The position numbers and the translations under genes were made by a program. Positions 8,552 to 18,162 of a DNA stretch of 64,000 nucleotides are shown here, one piece after another. Numbering within the stretch: position 1 is the stretch's first letter; each line of letters starts with the position of its first letter. The stretch is from the NCBI GenBank assembly GCA_018223435.1, contig JAGTTO010000001.1, positions 930,001 through 994,000 on the forward strand, written 5' to 3'. This stretch comes from Lachnospiraceae bacterium Marseille-Q4251 (GTDB taxonomy: Bacteria; Bacillota; Clostridia; Lachnospirales; Lachnospiraceae). The notes under the pieces are model-generated. The model did no database searches and was not told where the DNA came from. It was given only the letters and a program-made list of their open reading frames with translations.

Positions 8552-8580
8552 TTGACATTTATCTGCCATCTCTGTAATAT
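8552..8580 (+). promoter_or_regulatory. Sigma-A promoter for the HPr-like gene
   Basis: TTGACA (8552-8557), 17-base spacer, TAATAT (8575-8580). This implies a 5' untranslated leader of about 175 bases that includes repeat element A. Confidence 0.75.
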
Positions 8581-8629
8581 TAAACTAGAATGTAACGTTC
8601 CAGTCCCAAGGAAGACTGCCTCGTTACAC

Positions 8630-8728
8630 CGGTACAGTGAAACCTAAATAACTGACACTTTGACTGCTCTGATCTTTCATCAGCTGCGTTGGCGTCAAGG
8701 TATCCGAAACTTAATTTTCGCTGGACTG
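8630..8728. repeat. MITE-like element A, internally deleted copy
   Basis: About 99 bp. It shares ACTGACAC.TTGACT..TCTGAT.TTTCAT with the 31.2-kb copy and ends in CGAAACTTAATTTTCGCTGGAC. The central segment with the CCACCGCTACGCC motif is missing. It lies in the predicted leader of the HPr-like gene. Confidence 0.7.
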
Positions 8729-8762
8729 GAATCATATTAAAATTAGCAGGGAGGTTTTTCCA

Positions 8763-8999
8763 ATGAAAACAGTACAGATTTCTTTAAATTCCATCGATAA
8801 GGTAAAATCATTCGTAAATGACATTACCAAATTTGACTATGATTTCGATCTGATCTCCGGCAGATATGTCATCGATGCAAAATCCATCATGGGTATCTTC
8901 AGCCTTGATCTTTCCAAACCCATCAACCTGAACATCCATGCTGATGCCGGACTGGATGAGATCCTTGAGATCCTGAAGCCCTACATCATCAGCAAATAA
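8763..8999 (+). CDS. HPr-family protein lacking the phospho-histidine
   Basis: 78 aa with the HPr fold pattern: N-terminal strand KTVQISLNSIDKVKSFVNDI, RYVIDAKSIMGIFSLDLSKP, and C-terminal ILEILKPYIISK. HPr of the PTS carries His15 in a HARP motif; that stretch here has no histidine. The regulatory-serine motif is kept (KSIMG, S41, matching Ser46). It is thus more like Crh, a catabolite-repression partner, than a phosphotransfer protein; this is inference. GGGAGG precedes the ATG, a strong promoter lies upstream and a terminator follows, so it is monocistronic. Confidence 0.82.
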   Translation: MKTVQISLNSIDKVKSFVNDITKFDYDFDLISGRYVIDAKSIMGIFSLDLSKPINLNIHADAGLDEILEILKPYIISK

Positions 9000-9015
9000 T
9001 CCTGCCGGATACAAT

Positions 9016-9049
9016 GGCCGCCCGCATATGCGAGCGGCCTTCTTTTTTT
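9016..9049 (+). terminator. Intrinsic terminator of the HPr-like gene
   Basis: GGCCGCCCGC, loop ATAT, GCGAGCGGCC, then TTCTTTTTTT. Confidence 0.9.
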
Positions 9050-9076
9050 GCAGAACATCTGTGACAGCAGACGTTC

Positions 9077-10255
9077 TTACTCGATCCAGATCGTTTCTAC
9101 GGTATCGATCGCCGTCTTCATCAGCTCATCGATCTTTTCATTCAGATGCTGTTCGCTTCTCTTGATGATCTTGATATTCGGTTTTGTCACCGGATGCTTT
9201 GCCACAAAGATCGTACAGCAGTCTTCATAAGGAAGAATAGAAGTTTCAAAAGCTCCGATTTTTTCAGAAATATCTACAATTTCCTGTTTATCAAAAGCAA
9301 TGACCGGTCGGAATACCGGCAGTGTGCAGACCTCATTGGTCGCTGCAAGGCTCTGCATGGTCTGGCTCGCCACCTGACCGATACTCTCACCGGTGATCAG
9401 ACCAAGGCACTTCGTCTCTTTGGCAAAATGCTCTGCGATCCGCATCATATAACGACGCATAATGATCGTCAGCTCATCATGCGGACACTGCTCATAAATA
9501 TAAAGCTGGATATCCGTAAAATTCACCACATGAAGATTGATCGGTCCTGTGTATCTGGAAATGATCTTTGCCAGATCCACGACCTTCTGCTTTGCTCTCT
9601 CACTGGTATATGGCGGTGCATGGAAATAAACCGCGTCGATGAGAACACCTCGTTTTGCTACCATGTAGCCGGCTACCGGGCTGTCGATTCCGCCGGAAAG
9701 AAGCAGCATGGCTTTTCCGTTGGCTCCCACAGGCATACCGCCGGGACCCGGAATGATCTTGGAATAGATATAAATTTCATCGCGGATCTCCACATTCACC
9801 ACGATCTCAGGATTGTGTACATCCACCTTTGTCTCCGGGAAGGCTTTCAGGATCTTCTCACCAAGAGCCGCATTGACCTCCATGGAAAGCATCGGATAGT
9901 CTTTTCTCGCTCTTCTGGCATTGACCTTGAAGGTATAGTTTCCTTCCGGATGTGTTTTTCCCATAAATGCGACCACGTCCTCAGCCAGAGCCTCAAAGCC
10001 CTTGTCCTCGGCCCGCACCATGGGGCAGATGCCCACGATACCGAAGACGTGCTGCAGAGCATCCACGGTCTCCTCGTAATCATAATCGCCGGAACAGTCC
10101 ACGAAAATCCGGGCTTGATCCTTGTAAACGTCAAATTCCCCGTCGATACGCTTCAACGCATAGCGAATCTGGCGCACCAGGGCATTTTCAAAGAGATAAC
10201 GGTTCTTTCCCTTGATACCGATCTCTCCGTATTTAATCAAAAAAGATTTATACAT
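9077..10255 (-). CDS. thiI: tRNA 4-thiouridine synthase ThiI, rhodanese-less type
   Basis: 392 aa. Ferredoxin-like start and THUMP domain (about residues 1-165), then the PP-loop ATPase with LLLSGGIDSPVAGYM (SGGIDS). It adenylates U8 of tRNA and inserts sulfur. The C-terminal rhodanese domain of the E. coli enzyme is absent, as in Bacillus, where the desulfurase NifZ passes sulfur directly. The nifZ-like gene is immediately upstream (23-base gap), matching that pairing. AGAGGAG precedes the ATG. Confidence 0.95.
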   Translation of the reverse strand: MYKSFLIKYGEIGIKGKNRYLFENALVRQIRYALKRIDGEFDVYKDQARIFVDCSGDYDYEETVDALQHVFGIVGICPMVRAEDKGFEALAEDVVAFMGKTHPEGNYTFKVNARRARKDYPMLSMEVNAALGEKILKAFPETKVDVHNPEIVVNVEIRDEIYIYSKIIPGPGGMPVGANGKAMLLLSGGIDSPVAGYMVAKRGVLIDAVYFHAPPYTSERAKQKVVDLAKIISRYTGPINLHVVNFTDIQLYIYEQCPHDELTIIMRRYMMRIAEHFAKETKCLGLITGESIGQVASQTMQSLAATNEVCTLPVFRPVIAFDKQEIVDISEKIGAFETSILPYEDCCTIFVAKHPVTKPNIKIIKRSEQHLNEKIDELMKTAIDTVETIWIE

Positions 10256-10277
10256 GAAGTTTCTCCTCTAATAATTC

Positions 10278-11438
10278 TCAGTGTCTTGCGTATTTACGAA
10301 GCACCGGAAGCAGTTCTTTCAGATTCTCCAGACAGTAATCCAGTTCTTCCTTTGTCGTCTCATTGCAGAAGCTGAAACGGAGTGTGGAATCCAGAAGATC
10401 GGATTCCAGATGGATTTCTTTCAATACTGCGCTCACCGGCAGTTTCTTGTTGGAAGAGCAGGCAGAGCCGGAAGAGACATAAATGCCCCGTTCCTCCAGT
10501 GCGTGCAGAAGTACCTCACTCCGCACACCACGGAAGCTGACGCTGACGATCTGCGGTGCCGCTTTTTCTTCTTCCTTCGGACCATTCACCTGGATATCCG
10601 GAAGCTTTTCCACTTCTTCTATAAAATAATTCCTGAGTGCTCTCAGCTTCTTCTGTTTTTCTTCAAAATCTTTATAGCAGTCTGCTGCCGCTGCTCCCAG
10701 TCCTGCGATCCCGGGTACATTGTCCGTACCGGAACGCATGCCCTTCTGCTGGCCGCCGCCCAGGATCAGGGGATGAATCTTCACTTTCTCATTGATGTAG
10801 AGAAAACCGCTTCCCTTAGGACCATGGATCTTATGGCCGCTGACGGAGAGCAGATCGATGCCTGCTTTTTTCGGACGGATCTGATATTTTCCGTAAGCCT
10901 GGATGGCATCCGTATGGAACCAGGCCTTCGGTGCCAGTCTGTGTACCAGTTCTGCTGCTTCTTCGACAGGCTCCCTTGCTCCCACTTCATTGTTCACATA
11001 CATGATGGAAACGAGAATCGTATCCTCCCGAAGGGCCTCTTTCAGATCCTCGAGACTGATCAGTCCCGTCTCATCCACCGGAAGAAACGTCACCTCAAAG
11101 CCCTGCTCCTGCAGATACAGCATGGGCTGTAAGACTGCCGCATGCTCAATGGCCGTCGTGATGATGTGTTTTCCGGCGCGACGGTTGGCCATGGCCGTTC
11201 CAATGAGGGCCCAGTTATCGCTCTCCGTTCCGCCGGAGGTAAAAAAGATCTCTTTTTCATTGACTTTCAGGGTCTTCGCGATGATCTCCCGGCTCTCCCG
11301 GAGGTACTTCTCCGCTTCCATTCCTTTTGTATGCTTGGAGGAAGGGTTTCCGTAATCCTCCATCATTGTCTTTACCACCACATCACGCACATGCTCAGTA
11401 CACCAGGTTGTGGCGGAATTATCCAGATATGCTTCCAA
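10278..11438 (-). CDS. nifZ: Cysteine desulfurase, NifZ/IscS type
   Basis: 386 aa. PLP-dependent aminotransferase class V: SGGTESDNWAL, PLP-lysine motif SVSGHKIHGPKGSG, catalytic cysteine in YVSSGSACSSNK. It supplies persulfide sulfur, most probably to the adjacent ThiI. Start is TTG (MEAYLDNSATT) after GGAAGGAG; no ATG is as well placed. The gene sits between rsmE and thiI in one transcription unit. Confidence 0.93.
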   Translation of the reverse strand: MEAYLDNSATTWCTEHVRDVVVKTMMEDYGNPSSKHTKGMEAEKYLRESREIIAKTLKVNEKEIFFTSGGTESDNWALIGTAMANRRAGKHIITTAIEHAAVLQPMLYLQEQGFEVTFLPVDETGLISLEDLKEALREDTILVSIMYVNNEVGAREPVEEAAELVHRLAPKAWFHTDAIQAYGKYQIRPKKAGIDLLSVSGHKIHGPKGSGFLYINEKVKIHPLILGGGQQKGMRSGTDNVPGIAGLGAAAADCYKDFEEKQKKLRALRNYFIEEVEKLPDIQVNGPKEEEKAAPQIVSVSFRGVRSEVLLHALEERGIYVSSGSACSSNKKLPVSAVLKEIHLESDLLDSTLRFSFCNETTKEELDYCLENLKELLPVLRKYARH

Positions 11439-11461
11439 AATTTCTATCTCCTTCCAGGATT

Positions 11462-12205
11462 TCAGTTCTCTTCCAGCTGATACATCAGAATAGAAAGAAC
11501 CGTCATTCCTGCTGTTTCTGTTCTTAAAATACGTCTTCCAAGAGTGATCGCCTGAAAACCGGCTTCTTTTGCCAGTTCCACCTCTGCTTCTTCAAAACCG
11601 CCTTCCGGGCCGATAAAAACAGCCACAGACTGCCCCGGTTTCACAGACTGGATGATCCGGCGCGTCCCGTCCATCCCTTCTGCCAGTTCGTACGGGATCA
11701 GCCGTACATCCAGGTCAGAAGCGAGTTTCAGTGCCTCGGAAAATTTCACCGGCTCTTTCACTTCCGGTATCAGAAGCCGTTTGGACTGTTTGGCTGCGCT
11801 TTCAGAAATCGCCTGCCAGCGTTTCACCTTGGCTGCTGCTTTTTTCTGATCCAGCTTTACCACCGCCCGGGCCGTAGCCATGGGTATGATCTCATAAACA
11901 CCCAGTTCCACGGCCTTCTGGATGATGAGCTCCATCTTGTCACTCTTCGGCAATCCCTGAAAGAGATAGATCTTGGAAGGGAGCTCCATGCCTTTTTCCT
12001 GCGCCCACATAATGTTCAGTTCCACCGTATCTTCCCCGATGGCGGCAATGGCACAGCGGTAAACCTTCTCTCCGGTGCCGTCTGTCACATTGACTTCCTC
12101 TCCGGGATTCATGCGGAGCACATTTCTAATATGATTCACATCCGGCCCGTCTATGAAAATGTGATTTCCCTGAATCTGAGACGGTTCCACAAAAAAATGA
12201 TGCAT
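11462..12205 (-). CDS. rsmE: 16S rRNA m3U1498 methyltransferase RsmE
   Basis: 247 aa. N-terminal PUA-like part (HHFFVEPSQIQGNHIFIDG, HIRNVLRMNPGEEV) and C-terminal SPOUT knot with AVFIGPEGGFEEAEVELAKE and TLGRRILRTETA. Methylates uridine 1498 of 16S rRNA. It lies 5 bases after prmA, a conserved pair of ribosome-modifying genes. Confidence 0.94.
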   Translation of the reverse strand: MHHFFVEPSQIQGNHIFIDGPDVNHIRNVLRMNPGEEVNVTDGTGEKVYRCAIAAIGEDTVELNIMWAQEKGMELPSKIYLFQGLPKSDKMELIIQKAVELGVYEIIPMATARAVVKLDQKKAAAKVKRWQAISESAAKQSKRLLIPEVKEPVKFSEALKLASDLDVRLIPYELAEGMDGTRRIIQSVKPGQSVAVFIGPEGGFEEAEVELAKEAGFQAITLGRRILRTETAGMTVLSILMYQLEEN

Positions 12206-12209
12206 GCTG

Positions 12210-13166
12210 TTAAAAATCCTTTCTTGCAGTGACGGATACCCACTCTCCCTGATGGGTCACCTCCAGAACCGTAAGACCTGCTTTTTTCACTGCTTCCACA
12301 ACCGTTTCCTCTTTGTCATCGATGATACCGGAGGTAATATAGATACCGCCTTTTTTCATCTGATGGATGATCACCGGAGTCAGAGGAACCAGTACATCAG
12401 CCAGAATATTTGCCGTCACGATGTCATACTTGTCGTAGCCAGCCGCATCCTGTACTTCTTTGTCATCGATGATATTTCCGATCATGACGTCCATAGAACC
12501 TTCCGGGATCGCATTGGCTTCCAGATTCTCTTTTGTCGCACTGATGGCGCAGGGATCCAGATCGGTTCCGACGGCATGCTTCGCTCCCAGTTTTAAAGCA
12601 ACGATGGACAGAATGCCGCTTCCGGTCCCTACATCGAGAAGCTCTGTCTCGGAAGTCACATGTTTTTTCAGCTGACGCATGCAAAGCTGTGTGGTCTCAT
12701 GCATACCGGTTCCAAAGGCTGTTCCCGGATCGATATGAATGATCATTTTGCTCTCATCTTCCGGTTTCACCTGCTCCCAGGAAGGAATGATGAGAATATC
12801 GTCCACATAGAACTGATGGAAATACTGTTTCCAGTTGTTGATCCAGTCCTTGTCTTCTGTCTCGGAAGCCGTGATCGTGCACTCACCGATATCCATAAAG
12901 TTTCTGAGATCATCCAGCTCTGCCTTTACCCGCTCAAGAAGTTCCGTCTCATCCGTATCCTCTTCCACATAGAAATTCAGATAAGCGATGCCGTCATCCT
13001 TGGGACCTTCCGGCAGGATATCCACAAACATCTGCTGCTTATCGGATTCAGTCAGAGGAACCTTGTCCTCGATCTCAACGCCTTCCACACCTGCTTCTGC
13101 CAGCGTGGAGATCACAATATCCTCCACTTCTGATAAAGTCTTTAAGGTAAATTTTTTCCATTTCAT
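12210..13166 (-). CDS. prmA: Ribosomal protein L11 methyltransferase PrmA
   Basis: 318 aa from ATG MKWKKFTLKT; a GTG ten codons upstream is possible but less typical. N-terminal substrate-recognition domain, then SAM-binding motif LLDVGTGSGILSIVALKLGA and NILADVLVPL. It trimethylates L11. In related genomes prmA commonly follows dnaJ; here a 12-kb sugar locus separates them. Confidence 0.94.
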   Translation of the reverse strand: MKWKKFTLKTLSEVEDIVISTLAEAGVEGVEIEDKVPLTESDKQQMFVDILPEGPKDDGIAYLNFYVEEDTDETELLERVKAELDDLRNFMDIGECTITASETEDKDWINNWKQYFHQFYVDDILIIPSWEQVKPEDESKMIIHIDPGTAFGTGMHETTQLCMRQLKKHVTSETELLDVGTGSGILSIVALKLGAKHAVGTDLDPCAISATKENLEANAIPEGSMDVMIGNIIDDKEVQDAAGYDKYDIVTANILADVLVPLTPVIIHQMKKGGIYITSGIIDDKEETVVEAVKKAGLTVLEVTHQGEWVSVTARKDF

Positions 13167-13256
13167 AAAAATAAATTCCTTTCTTTTCACGGTCACTACT
13201 CTAACTAATCAATTATCACCCAGGTGACGGGAATTGTCAATGGGAGCAGATGTAAA

Positions 13257-13303
13257 AAAAATCCGTTTTCCGGGAGATTTTTTCTCCAGGAAAACGGATA
13301 AGG
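13257..13303 (-). terminator. Intrinsic terminator at the end of the glycan locus
   Basis: On the minus strand ATCCGTTTTCC, loop of 17, GGAAAACGGAT, then TTTTTTTT. It begins right at the GH35 stop codon and separates the locus from prmA. Confidence 0.92.
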
Positions 13304-15457
13304 TTATCTTTCGAGGTAAATTTTCTGCTCTGTGGTTGTGGTAACAATGTAACATTCCTTCCCGAAAAGGAGCTTCTTCGGCAGCCGCCAGGGAACACCG
13401 TGATAAAAATCATCCGCAGTAAGCGTGCCATCGGTGTAAAGCTGCATGATGTCGCAGGGAAGCTCCAAAGAAACAAAGCCATAGGGATCCGGGACCGTCA
13501 GCCGGTACCAGTCCAGCGGACCGGGCGCGGAAAGGAGCACTTCCTCCAGACCGGGGCCGGTAAGCGTGAAAGGAGAATCAGAAAGCTTTGTCAGCATGCA
13601 GACGGAATCATTGGATCGACAGCTAACATCCCCTGTTTCGGCAGTCAGACGCGGAGCTTCCTCACAGCCCGTTTCTTCCGCCTGCACCGAACAGGGCTGA
13701 AATGCCCCGTTTTCCCAGACAAATGCCTTCTGTTCTCCCGCTTCCACAGAACGGAGTGTCCCGTCCTCCAAATAAAGGTCACAGCCTTCACCCAGATAGA
13801 GTTTCCCATCCAGCCGCCGCAAAAAGCGGGCATCCGACAGGTTTAAGGTCACAATGGAAATTTTCTTTTCCAAAATCCGGAATGCCTCCCGCCCGGTCTT
13901 CACCGAAAATTCTTCGCCATCCAAACAGTACACCGGTTCCATTCCGGGAATCTCCAGGAAAAAGAAGGTGTTTCCTTCCCGGCAAAGAGGCTGGGCTGTG
14001 GCCCAGGTAAGCTCTGCTCCTGCCAGATCCATTTTATAAGGCAGGAAAAAGCTCACCTCCCCACAGATATCCAGTGCCGGAAAACGGATCGTCTCACAGG
14101 TGCCGTTCTCATTCCGGCTCTCCACTTCAAACACCGCCTGTTCCACATCCTTCAGCCTTGTCCTACGCTGATAGTGGTTCACAAAAACAAAACCGCCCGT
14201 TCCATCCGTACGCAGAGCACTGCGGAGCTTCTCCGTGTCCATCAGCCCCGGCGAAACGCCGGCCGGCACATAGGTCATCTTCGCAAAGCATTCCCCATAA
14301 TCCTTCAGAAAAAGATGCAGAAGATTCAGGAGCCGGTACTGTTCCCGCACTTCCCCGTATTCAGAAAGCGGCGCCTGGAAATCATAGGACAGCACCGGGC
14401 AGTCGTTGGGATAGCCCGTAGCCCTCGATTCCTGAAAGGAGGATAATTTTCCCATCCGGTTCGTACCGCCATGGTACATGTAATATCCCAGAAGGTTGAC
14501 ACCCTCCCCCAAACCACAGAGAGCCATCGCATAGATATCCATGCCCTGCACCTGATACCTTCGGTGCCAGGTATTCTGCAAACCTCCGCCAAGCTCACAG
14601 TCAGCGAAAGGATAACGCTCATAGGGCAGCTGCCAGCCGTCTGCCGCTTTCATCTGCTGCAGATCTTTTCCGATAGAGGAATCATTCCGGATTCCGGTGA
14701 AAAAGTAGTGAGTGGATGGCGGAAGTTCCTCCGTACTCTGCTCCCAGGGAGCGCCGCAGTAACCACCAAACAGCGGCAGCACCTCATCCACGGGAATTTT
14801 TGCCCCGCCGGTGCTGTTCCAGCCCGTCACCGTATAAAGCGGCACTTCCATCCCACATTTTATCGCCAGCTCTTTCAGCTTTTTCAGATATTCCGCGTCA
14901 TCGGGCATCTCATTTTCCAGCTGGATCGCCAGAATGGGACCGCTGTCCTTAAAGTAGAGGCCATCCAGCTGTTTTGCCACGATCCGGTACCAGCTTTCCA
15001 CTTCCTGCATAAACCCCGGATTTCCATTCCGAAGAGGAAAAGGCTTTTTCAAAAGCCAGTCCGGGAAACCGCCGTTCCGCAGTTCTCCGTGGACCCAGGG
15101 TCCGATCCGCACCGCAGCCTCCATCCCCAGTTCCCCGATAAGCGTTACAAAGGCACGCAGATCATTCTGTCCCTCAAAGTCGAAAACGCCTTCCTCTTCC
15201 TCGTGGCAGAGCCAGGGCACATAGGTCGCCACCAGTTCAATGCCTCCGGCCTTCATCTTTAAGAGCTCCGTTTTCCAGTCCTCCCTGGCATAGCGGAAAT
15301 AATGAAACTCTCCCATGATCCCGATCCAGGGCCGTCCCTGCCGCTCCAGGTAAAGACTATTGACGGCAAGGCTGTCTCCTTTGGCATTTTTTCCGCCGAG
15401 ATGCAGATGATTTTGCAGGACCACCGGCGTCACATATGGTTTGAATGTATTGTTCAT
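13304..15457 (-). CDS. Beta-galactosidase, glycoside hydrolase family 35
   Basis: About 717 aa. N-terminal TIM barrel: GEFHYFRYAREDW, VATYVPWLCHEEEEGVFDF, RIGPWVHGELRNGGFPDWL. The acid/base glutamate is in ILAIQLENE (near residue 183) and the nucleophile in FADCELGGG (near 288); both are GH35 landmarks. YYMYHGGTN follows. No signal peptide, so it probably acts inside the cell on imported oligosaccharides with terminal beta-galactose. Start is the ATG at 15457, behind GGGGG. Last gene of the YesMN-type locus. Confidence 0.9.
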   Translation of the reverse strand: MNNTFKPYVTPVVLQNHLHLGGKNAKGDSLAVNSLYLERQGRPWIGIMGEFHYFRYAREDWKTELLKMKAGGIELVATYVPWLCHEEEEGVFDFEGQNDLRAFVTLIGELGMEAAVRIGPWVHGELRNGGFPDWLLKKPFPLRNGNPGFMQEVESWYRIVAKQLDGLYFKDSGPILAIQLENEMPDDAEYLKKLKELAIKCGMEVPLYTVTGWNSTGGAKIPVDEVLPLFGGYCGAPWEQSTEELPPSTHYFFTGIRNDSSIGKDLQQMKAADGWQLPYERYPFADCELGGGLQNTWHRRYQVQGMDIYAMALCGLGEGVNLLGYYMYHGGTNRMGKLSSFQESRATGYPNDCPVLSYDFQAPLSEYGEVREQYRLLNLLHLFLKDYGECFAKMTYVPAGVSPGLMDTEKLRSALRTDGTGGFVFVNHYQRRTRLKDVEQAVFEVESRNENGTCETIRFPALDICGEVSFFLPYKMDLAGAELTWATAQPLCREGNTFFFLEIPGMEPVYCLDGEEFSVKTGREAFRILEKKISIVTLNLSDARFLRRLDGKLYLGEGCDLYLEDGTLRSVEAGEQKAFVWENGAFQPCSVQAEETGCEEAPRLTAETGDVSCRSNDSVCMLTKLSDSPFTLTGPGLEEVLLSAPGPLDWYRLTVPDPYGFVSLELPCDIMQLYTDGTLTADDFYHGVPWRLPKKLLFGKECYIVTTTTEQKIYLER

Positions 15458-15543
15458 CACTTATCCCCCTGTCAGTTTCTCAGTATTTCACAGCCGGCTC
15501 CTCTTTTCAGGCAATATCCGCTCCCCTGCGCCTCTTTCTTTTT

Positions 15544-18159
15544 TCAGGAAACCCGGTAGGTGATTCCTCCCGTGAGGACCACAGCTTTTCCGTTGACTTC
15601 CAGCGTTCCCACGGTGTTCGCTGGGATCCGGCAGCTCACTTCCAGCCGTCCGCCCTCTTTCCTGCGGACGCTGACCTCCACAAGCCCCGTAAGGCTCTGA
15701 TAACGGCACTCTGCCCAGTCAAGTGCTTTTGGAAGCCTGGGTTCGATCCGTATGGAAGAGTAGCCGTCTTCCGAGGAGATTCCCGCCACATAACGGTAAA
15801 ACCACTCCAGTATACTTCCCATCATATCATGATCCCTGCTTCTGGCCTCGTCACTCCAGAACTCCGGAAGACAGGTCTCGCCCTTTTCCACAAAACGGTA
15901 ATAGCTGGGATGCTCCTTCTGAAGGATCATATCATGGACAATATCCATCTCCCCCAGTTCTCCCAGGGTCCGGAAAATATAGGGCAGGGCAATCTCACCG
16001 GCCAGAAAACGGTGTTCCTTCACCGACTCCAGAAAGCTCTTTTCCACCGAAGCTTTCTTATCCTCAGGTACCAGACCAAACTGTAAAGGTACTGCCTGAT
16101 TTCCCTGAATGATCCCGTCATCATCGCTTTCCCAGGACTGGTAGTACCATTCTCCGGTTACCGGATGTTTCTTTAATAACAAATTATTATACTGCTCCTT
16201 ACAGTCTTCCGCCAGTATTTCGTACTTTTTCTGGTCTGTTTTCCTGCCAGTGCGACCTGCCAGTTCCGCTGTCAGGAGAAGATTCCGGTAAAAGTAGGCC
16301 GTCTCAATATTTTCCCTGGAATTGTCCTCTTTTCTCCAGGTTCCCCAGTCACCCAGGCCCTGTCTTAAAAAGCAGACGCCTTCTTTCTTTCCATAAACAG
16401 AGGCATAGCTGAGATATTTCTCATACTGGTAATCGGTATATTTCCGGATAAATTCATAAAAGTCCCCGGCATCCTTTTTCTCTCCGTAGAAGCGCTCCCT
16501 CTCCTTTAACCCCATGACCAGGCTGCTGCCCCAGGGAATGATATCCCAGAAGCTTCCGTCTCCGCCATCCACCAGGAAACGGGCGTAGCGGGGAGCGATC
16601 GACGGCAGAAGTCCTGCCTCGTAAGTATGGGGAAACGCACCGTGATCCACATCCTTTTCCCCTTTCGGGTACTGGCTGTCACACTGGTCCCACTCGATCT
16701 TTTCCCAGAAAGGTTCCACATCATAAGTATACATGATGGAAGGTGCCATGAGGTGGTTCGGTTCCTGCCATCCCAGCCGCTCTGCCGTGGGGCAGTCCGT
16801 ATGGACGTGCTGAAGATTATTCCGGATTGAATTTTCTATCAGGTTCTGAATCTCGGCATAACGGACATCCGAGCAGTAAAACTCTCCGGTCCGCTCCACA
16901 GAACTGCTGATCTGACAGCCTCTCAGACACTGGATTTCCGGTCTTTTCCCCCCTGTCTGATCCAAAAATTCCACCTTTACATAACGACCAGCAAGATAGG
17001 TGAACTTCGGTTCAAAACATTCCGTCCCCCCGGAAAGTGTCTCCTCGCACCAGGAATTTGTCATGGGATGGAAGGACTCTCCCGCTTTCCAGTTTTCCGC
17101 ACACTGGAGACGAAGTTTCTGGCCGCAGGTTCCCTTCACCCGAAGCTCAAAAAGGAAAGCCATATTCTGGCCAAGATCATAGATCCGGCTTCCATCCGCC
17201 TCCTCTGCTGCCAGTTTTCCTTCATAAGCCCGGATAACTTTAACCGGAGCATAAAGCATAGGCTCCAGCGTCCCAAGCTTCGGACCGTCTTCCAGAAATG
17301 CAGCCTTCGCCAGCTTTTCTTCCTCTTCCGGTGAAAACAGCCAGTAGGTGTTCTCTTTTCTGCTGTCAAAGTCCTCCGAACCATAAATATTCGTATAAGT
17401 CACCGGACTTTCCAGGATCCTCCAGCTTTCATCCGTCACCACCTCTTCCCGGGTGCCGTCCTCATACTCCAGCGTCAGAAAAACATTTACTCCCAGCTTG
17501 TCTCCAAAGGCCTCATAGCCTTTATCCATAGTGTAAAAATACCGCCCGTCCTTGCATTTTCCATAGTACCAGCCATTTCCAGCCTCCATGGAAAGACAGT
17601 TCCGTCCTCCCTTTAAAAGAGCGGTGATCTCGAACGTCCGGTAATGGATCCGTTTGTGAAAATCCGTCCAGGAACCGTTGAGCACACTGTCATCCGGCAG
17701 TTTTCCGTTGATCCGAAGCTCATACTGGCCTGTCGCTGCTGCGGAGCAGTATGCGTTTTTCAGTTTCTTTCCCGGTTCAAGAAAACGAAGGGCATAGAAC
17801 GGGTCTCCCGTCCCGTTTCCGATCCAGTTCTTCTCCGGAGTCTTTTCCGAAGCAATGCCGCTTACATAAATCTCTGAGCGTCCGCTTTCCGTTTTTCCCT
17901 CTGTATCCGTAATCTCTACTTCTGCAAAGAAGCGGATATGTGTTTGAAAAGAAAGCTCCAGCCGGTGTCCGTTCTGCTTTCCGGTCTCCAGTGTCCCCGT
18001 GTCGTACAGGCACCCGCCATCCGGCCTTTTTAAAAGGATCCGGCAGGCGGCCTGCCGTTTTCCTGCATCTCTTTCAGAAAATTTCCAACAGATCACCGGA
18101 GCTTCTACGATTCCTTCCCGGACTGCTGTGTTTTGAATTTTGATATCGATCGGTCTCAT
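15544..18159 (-). CDS. Alpha-L-rhamnosidase, glycoside hydrolase family 78
   Basis: 871 aa, typical length. The N-terminal beta-sandwich domains include NGSWTDFHKRIHYRTFEI and GNGWYYGKC; the (alpha/alpha)6 catalytic domain contains HTDCPTAERLGWQEPNHL, with the glutamate of ERLGW matching the general-acid motif, and a C-terminal beta domain (SSIRIEPRLP). It removes terminal L-rhamnose from plant glycans or glycosides. No signal peptide, so probably cytoplasmic. It begins 4 bases after the permease stop, in the same operon as the GH35 gene. Confidence 0.9.
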   Translation of the reverse strand: MRPIDIKIQNTAVREGIVEAPVICWKFSERDAGKRQAACRILLKRPDGGCLYDTGTLETGKQNGHRLELSFQTHIRFFAEVEITDTEGKTESGRSEIYVSGIASEKTPEKNWIGNGTGDPFYALRFLEPGKKLKNAYCSAAATGQYELRINGKLPDDSVLNGSWTDFHKRIHYRTFEITALLKGGRNCLSMEAGNGWYYGKCKDGRYFYTMDKGYEAFGDKLGVNVFLTLEYEDGTREEVVTDESWRILESPVTYTNIYGSEDFDSRKENTYWLFSPEEEEKLAKAAFLEDGPKLGTLEPMLYAPVKVIRAYEGKLAAEEADGSRIYDLGQNMAFLFELRVKGTCGQKLRLQCAENWKAGESFHPMTNSWCEETLSGGTECFEPKFTYLAGRYVKVEFLDQTGGKRPEIQCLRGCQISSSVERTGEFYCSDVRYAEIQNLIENSIRNNLQHVHTDCPTAERLGWQEPNHLMAPSIMYTYDVEPFWEKIEWDQCDSQYPKGEKDVDHGAFPHTYEAGLLPSIAPRYARFLVDGGDGSFWDIIPWGSSLVMGLKERERFYGEKKDAGDFYEFIRKYTDYQYEKYLSYASVYGKKEGVCFLRQGLGDWGTWRKEDNSRENIETAYFYRNLLLTAELAGRTGRKTDQKKYEILAEDCKEQYNNLLLKKHPVTGEWYYQSWESDDDGIIQGNQAVPLQFGLVPEDKKASVEKSFLESVKEHRFLAGEIALPYIFRTLGELGEMDIVHDMILQKEHPSYYRFVEKGETCLPEFWSDEARSRDHDMMGSILEWFYRYVAGISSEDGYSSIRIEPRLPKALDWAECRYQSLTGLVEVSVRRKEGGRLEVSCRIPANTVGTLEVNGKAVVLTGGITYRVS

Positions 18160-18162
18160 TTT

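Noticed and set aside
9146..10375. 409-codon open frame antisense to thiI
   Set aside because: Shadow of thiI; no recognisable family and no initiation signal.
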